From: JBMYXZ01 sp049608925
Lineage (GTDB): Bacteria > Pseudomonadota > Alphaproteobacteria > JAGOMX01
Assembly: GCA_049608925.1 (NCBI GenBank)
Contig: JBMYXZ010000021.1
Location: 1-16,492, forward strand
Reading direction: 5' to 3'
DNA length: 16,492 nucleotides
Below the pieces are notes generated by a model. It saw only the letters and a list, made by a program, of their open reading frames with translations, ran no database searches and was not told the origin of the DNA. Each line of letters starts with the position of its first letter. Position 1 is the first letter of the stretch. Shown one piece after another: positions 13,190 through 16,492 of the stretch. Made by a program: the position numbers and the translations under genes.

Positions 13190-15949
13190 ATGCGTACTAT
13201 TGGTTACATTTTAAGTGGTTTGCTGGCAGCCGTGCTGATTCTAGCTATTGTCGTTCCCAGAGCTGTGAACATTAATGATTATAAACCAATGGTTCAGGAA
13301 AAAGCTTCTGAAGCTATCGGCCGTGAAGTTCGGCTAGATGGTGAAATTAGCCTGTCGATTCTTCCCCTTCCACACGTAACTGTTACAGACGTTAAGGTTG
13401 CAAATGCACCGGGCGCCAAAGCACCTGAGATACTTCATATAAAAGAAGCCTCGGCATCGGTTGCTTTATGGCCGTTACTTAAAAAGATCGTTGAAGTTAA
13501 GTCAATCACGCTTGAAGAAATGGTGTTGAATCTGCAGAAGTTGAAAGACGGCAGTAATAACTGGGATTTCCTTACTGCAGACAAAAAGCCTGAAGATGCA
13601 GGAGCAGCCGATAATACTGAGGCCGATACCAGCGGTTTTAAAGTTGAATTTTCTCCTGAGATCAATGTTGCCAATAGCAGAGTCGCTTATGTAGACGGCG
13701 CAGACGAGACCGTTGTGGAGATTAAATCTTTCCAGATGCTCTTTGAATCAATGAAAGGTCCGGCAGAAATCGAAGGACAAATAGCTGTGTTAGGGCAGAC
13801 ACTATCATTTGATGGAGATGTCGGGAAGATTGTTGATGGCGATTTGACCAACATACGCGCCAAAGTGTATATGAGCGGCCACAGCTTGGAAGCAAAAGGC
13901 GCTGTCAACATTGATCAGTTGGCCTTCACAGGCACATTAGACGGCAAAGTTGATATGACAGGGATCAAAGTTCCAGGCCTTCCTCTTGGTGCAGCTACGT
14001 TACTGGCAGCAAAAATCATTGCTTCTAAAGATGCCATTGAGCTGAAAGATTTCAAAATCACCTCTGGTGAGATCAATGCAGATGCATCCGCCAAGGTCGA
14101 CCTTGGGGGATCAAAAGCCTATGACATTAGCCTTGCAGGGCTACCGCATGGCACAAAAGCAACCGTTCACGGACAAATTGGTGGTCAAAAGGGGCGCGCA
14201 AGCCTAAGCACCGAGAATCTGGCTAAGTTACAAAGTATGTTTACCGGCATGAGTCCCGACCTGATTCCTAAAGAAGCACATGGACGCGCTAACGCAAGCG
14301 CTAATTTCCATATCGAGGGCAAAGAGTATCACCTGACGAATATCAATATCGATGTTGCCGGCAGAAGCCTTACAGGCGATGCGAGTGTCTCTGATAAAGT
14401 CAGAAAGTTTGATATTAAAAGCCCTAATGCGGCCGCATGGATGAGCCTGCTATCTGGAAAACCCGACTCAGGGTCAGGTATTAAGGCAATTGGCATCCAA
14501 GGTAAAGCCTCTGGCCCCACAGATAATATGGATCTAGATGTGGTGGTTAATATTGGCAATGGATATATAAGTGCAAAAGGAAAACTGGGTAAAAACCAGC
14601 AATTTAATGGCAGTTTTGGACTATCCTCGCCTAACCTAAATGGATTTTTAACAGCACTTGGCTCTAACCCAGGGGTTATCTTAGGCGCTGCGAAACTGGA
14701 TGCCAAAATCGTGCGAACTCAGCAAATGGTTAAGCTTTCTGGCATTAAAGGAACTTTAAGCCCACGCGGTAAAACCGTTGCGTTTTCAGGCCAAGTTGAT
14801 GTGAATACTGCCGCTGCAAAGCCTGCGATAAATGGCGCCTTAAACGTAGAGAGTTTACCTCTTAGCGCAATGATGTCCCAACTGGACATTGATCTGCAAG
14901 TACCCGACCAACCCTATGTTACAGCCTCAGCAAAAAAGGACGTGATCAAAAGCAAGAAGGCTTCAACGTTTAAAGGCTGGTCTTCGGCTCCTATTGATAT
15001 GTCAGGTTTGAGGTCCGTGAATGCAGATCTGAAAATCAAAGTAAACCAGCTGATATATGCCCCACTTAAGGTAAATAATCTGCTTGCAGAAATTCGTTTG
15101 AACAATGGCGTTCTTGATATTACCTCCCTGCGTGGTGGGGTGTTTGGCGGCCAGCTGGTAGGAAGCGGCCAACTCAATGGTAACGCGACCCCGTCTGCAA
15201 AAGCCAACATGAACATAAGCGGTGCTAGCTTCCAGAGAATTGCCGAGCAAGCAGGAAATACGGGGATCAAAGGCGGCAATCTGGATGCAGGTTTGAATAT
15301 CAGCACGCAGGGCGCCAGCGAAAAAGCTATGGTTTCTGGCCTGAATGGACTTCTAACTGTACGCGCGAGTAACGGCACTATAGAAGGCATTGATCTCGAG
15401 GCTTTAACAGATAGCCTAAAATCACTTAATAGCGCCATGGGTATTGTCAGTGTCTTCGCCACGTCGCTTGAAGGCGGTAGCACAAAGTTTAACACGCTGG
15501 ACGTTCACGCCCCCATCAAAGGAGGCATTGCCACTGTTCAAAAGCTGCACCTAGATGCACCAGTAGCTTCTTCCCAAGGAAAGGGCGTTGTGAATCTGAA
15601 TGCATGGAACATCGATATCAAGGGTGACCTGAACCTGAAACAACTGGAAAAGCTTCCAGAGTTTGGGTACACAGTCCATGGTCCCATTGACGCTCCTAAC
15701 GTTGGCGTTGACACCAGCTTTGTTGCGCAGAAAATGCTCGAGGGAGTTGGAAAAACAATATTGAAAGAAGTCATCGGTGGTGGTGCAGTTGGTATACCAG
15801 GTGCTGGCAGTGCAATCGGCGCGATTGGTGGAGCCATTGGCAGCATTTTAGGTGGTGAGGATAGCGAAAATAAAGACGCTCCGGACTCAGGAGGATCTGA
15901 CCCGAAACCAGAAGATATTGTTAAAGACTTACTACCAGGTTTATTTTAA
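13190..15949 (+). CDS. AsmA-family envelope protein
   Basis: A 919-residue protein anchored by one N-terminal membrane helix (about 5-24, GYILSGLLAAVLILAIVVP), followed by the AsmA N-terminal region (VNINDYKPMVQEKASEAIGREVRLDGEISLSILPLPHVTVTDVKVAN), a long beta-rich middle, and a C-terminal AsmA-like domain (GGQLVGSGQLNG, LNGLLTVRASNGTIEGIDL). AsmA-like proteins lie in the periplasm, influence outer-membrane assembly, and belong to the repeating-beta-groove group linked to lipid transport. Near the end is a Gly/Ala-rich hydrophobic stretch (about residues 864-889) followed by an acidic, Pro- and Asp-rich tail. The start is clear: CGGAG lies six nt before the ATG. The stop TAA overlaps the next ATG (TAATG). 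Divergent from the TPR-bamB-der operon, another envelope-assembly set. Confidence 0.92.
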   Translation: MRTIGYILSGLLAAVLILAIVVPRAVNINDYKPMVQEKASEAIGREVRLDGEISLSILPLPHVTVTDVKVANAPGAKAPEILHIKEASASVALWPLLKKIVEVKSITLEEMVLNLQKLKDGSNNWDFLTADKKPEDAGAADNTEADTSGFKVEFSPEINVANSRVAYVDGADETVVEIKSFQMLFESMKGPAEIEGQIAVLGQTLSFDGDVGKIVDGDLTNIRAKVYMSGHSLEAKGAVNIDQLAFTGTLDGKVDMTGIKVPGLPLGAATLLAAKIIASKDAIELKDFKITSGEINADASAKVDLGGSKAYDISLAGLPHGTKATVHGQIGGQKGRASLSTENLAKLQSMFTGMSPDLIPKEAHGRANASANFHIEGKEYHLTNINIDVAGRSLTGDASVSDKVRKFDIKSPNAAAWMSLLSGKPDSGSGIKAIGIQGKASGPTDNMDLDVVVNIGNGYISAKGKLGKNQQFNGSFGLSSPNLNGFLTALGSNPGVILGAAKLDAKIVRTQQMVKLSGIKGTLSPRGKTVAFSGQVDVNTAAAKPAINGALNVESLPLSAMMSQLDIDLQVPDQPYVTASAKKDVIKSKKASTFKGWSSAPIDMSGLRSVNADLKIKVNQLIYAPLKVNNLLAEIRLNNGVLDITSLRGGVFGGQLVGSGQLNGNATPSAKANMNISGASFQRIAEQAGNTGIKGGNLDAGLNISTQGASEKAMVSGLNGLLTVRASNGTIEGIDLEALTDSLKSLNSAMGIVSVFATSLEGGSTKFNTLDVHAPIKGGIATVQKLHLDAPVASSQGKGVVNLNAWNIDIKGDLNLKQLEKLPEFGYTVHGPIDAPNVGVDTSFVAQKMLEGVGKTILKEVIGGGAVGIPGAGSAIGAIGGAIGSILGGEDSENKDAPDSGGSDPKPEDIVKDLLPGLF

Positions 15950-16401
15950 TGCATCAGGATAAGATTCAGAACGTAGAAAAGTACCCACGTGTAGGCGTGG
16001 GTACCTTTATATATAACGAAAAAGGCCAGATCCTGCTTGGCCACCGCATTGCTGGTCATGACAGTGATACGTGGACCTTGGTTGGAGGCCACCTTGAATT
16101 CGGCGAAAGCTTTGAGGACTGTTCACGCCGAGAAACCCTGGAAGAAACAGGCATCAAGCTATATCAACCGCAGCTTATGACCTGCGTTAATGACTTGCAC
16201 GCTGAGTCTGGTCAGCATTTTGTATCTATTTTTATGAAGGCCAAAATCAAATCTGGCATTGCCAGACCACTGGAACCTCACAAATATGACGCCTGGAAGT
16301 GGTATTTTCCGGATGAATTCCCGGAAAATGTGTTTTTCTGCATGAAAAATCTATTTTCTACCCAACCGGAAATATTGCGTACAATCAATAACTTCTCTTG
16401 A
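15949..16401 (+). CDS. NUDT15-like Nudix hydrolase
   Basis: A 150-residue Nudix enzyme. The Nudix box spans residues 47-69 (GHLEFGESFEDCSRRETLEE then TGI) and has the Gx5Ex7RE-x2-EExG pattern with metal-binding glutamates intact. The flanks VGVGTFIYN, WTLVGGHLEFGES, FVSIFMKAKI and DAWKWYFPDEFPENVFF resemble the NUDT15/MTH2 branch, which cleaves nucleoside di- and triphosphates to monophosphates. The substrate here is unknown. Its start codon shares a base with the AsmA stop (TAATG), so it is probably translated by termination-reinitiation from the same mRNA. The functional link to AsmA is unclear; Nudix genes are often carried this way without a shared pathway. Confidence 0.9.
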   Translation: MHQDKIQNVEKYPRVGVGTFIYNEKGQILLGHRIAGHDSDTWTLVGGHLEFGESFEDCSRRETLEETGIKLYQPQLMTCVNDLHAESGQHFVSIFMKAKIKSGIARPLEPHKYDAWKWYFPDEFPENVFFCMKNLFSTQPEILRTINNFS

Positions 16402-16492
16402 CAATATTCGCAAGTCCTTGCCAGTAAATCAAATATCTAAAATTATTCATTTTTCAGAAACTTTTTCCGTAGTATCCTTTATGTTATGAAAG

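Noticed and set aside
14914..15495. 193-residue minus-strand frame inside the AsmA gene
   Set aside because: A shadow of the AsmA coding frame with Ser/Pro/Leu-rich antisense composition and no start signal.
16398..16403. TTGACA at the end of the Nudix gene
   Set aside because: A perfect -35 consensus, but no acceptable -10 box at 16-18 nt, and no supported gene before the window ends; the ATG at 16486 has no ribosome site and too few codons to judge.

Overview
This window reads as ordinary chromosomal core from an alphaproteobacterium of moderate-to-low GC (roughly 45% by eye). The alphaproteobacterial call rests on a TrcR/DUF1013 regulator, a protein with a DUF5671-like membrane domain, and the order TPR protein - bamB-like - der. 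The GC and mixed gene order would suit a host-associated lineage such as Holosporales or an unclassified relative, but that placement is inference. There is no gene-free stretch over 300 bases, and I see no insertion sequence, prophage, CRISPR or toxin-antitoxin locus.

Left part, minus strand (about 4260 down to 1): trcR, thrS, infC, a thymidylate-kinase-like P-loop protein and a small exported-looking ORF lie head to tail. The junctions are 16, 3, 0 and -4 nt, so this is almost certainly one operon, with a good promoter candidate upstream of trcR. infC begins at a rare ATA codon. Just downstream, tRNA-Gln(CTG) has its own promoter candidate and is followed by the start of a WecA/MraY-type glycosyl-phosphate transferase that leaves the window.

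Middle part: divergent from trcR is a five-helix membrane protein with a pseudopilin-like C-terminal domain; a C9 tract sits in its promoter candidate. It converges on prmA (ribosomal protein L11 methyltransferase). prmA is divergent from gpmI (glycolytic phosphoglycerate mutase), which is followed by accB-accC (biotin carrier and biotin carboxylase of acetyl-CoA carboxylase).

Right part: accC converges with a minus-strand operon, TPR protein - bamB-like lipoprotein - der. Two perfect inverted repeats are packed into the accC/der junction. Divergent from the TPR gene is a large AsmA-family envelope protein whose stop codon overlaps the start of a NUDT15-like Nudix hydrolase. The last ~90 bases are an AT-rich gap with no supported gene.

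The genes cover translation and ribosome biogenesis (thrS, infC, prmA, der, tRNA-Gln), envelope biogenesis (bamB-like, TPR, AsmA, WecA-like), fatty-acid synthesis (accBC) and glycolysis (gpmI). No clearly novel system is visible. The points most worth a second look are the kinase-like gene with a signal-peptide-like N-terminus, the C-tract promoter with its pilin-like membrane protein, and the interlocked terminators.
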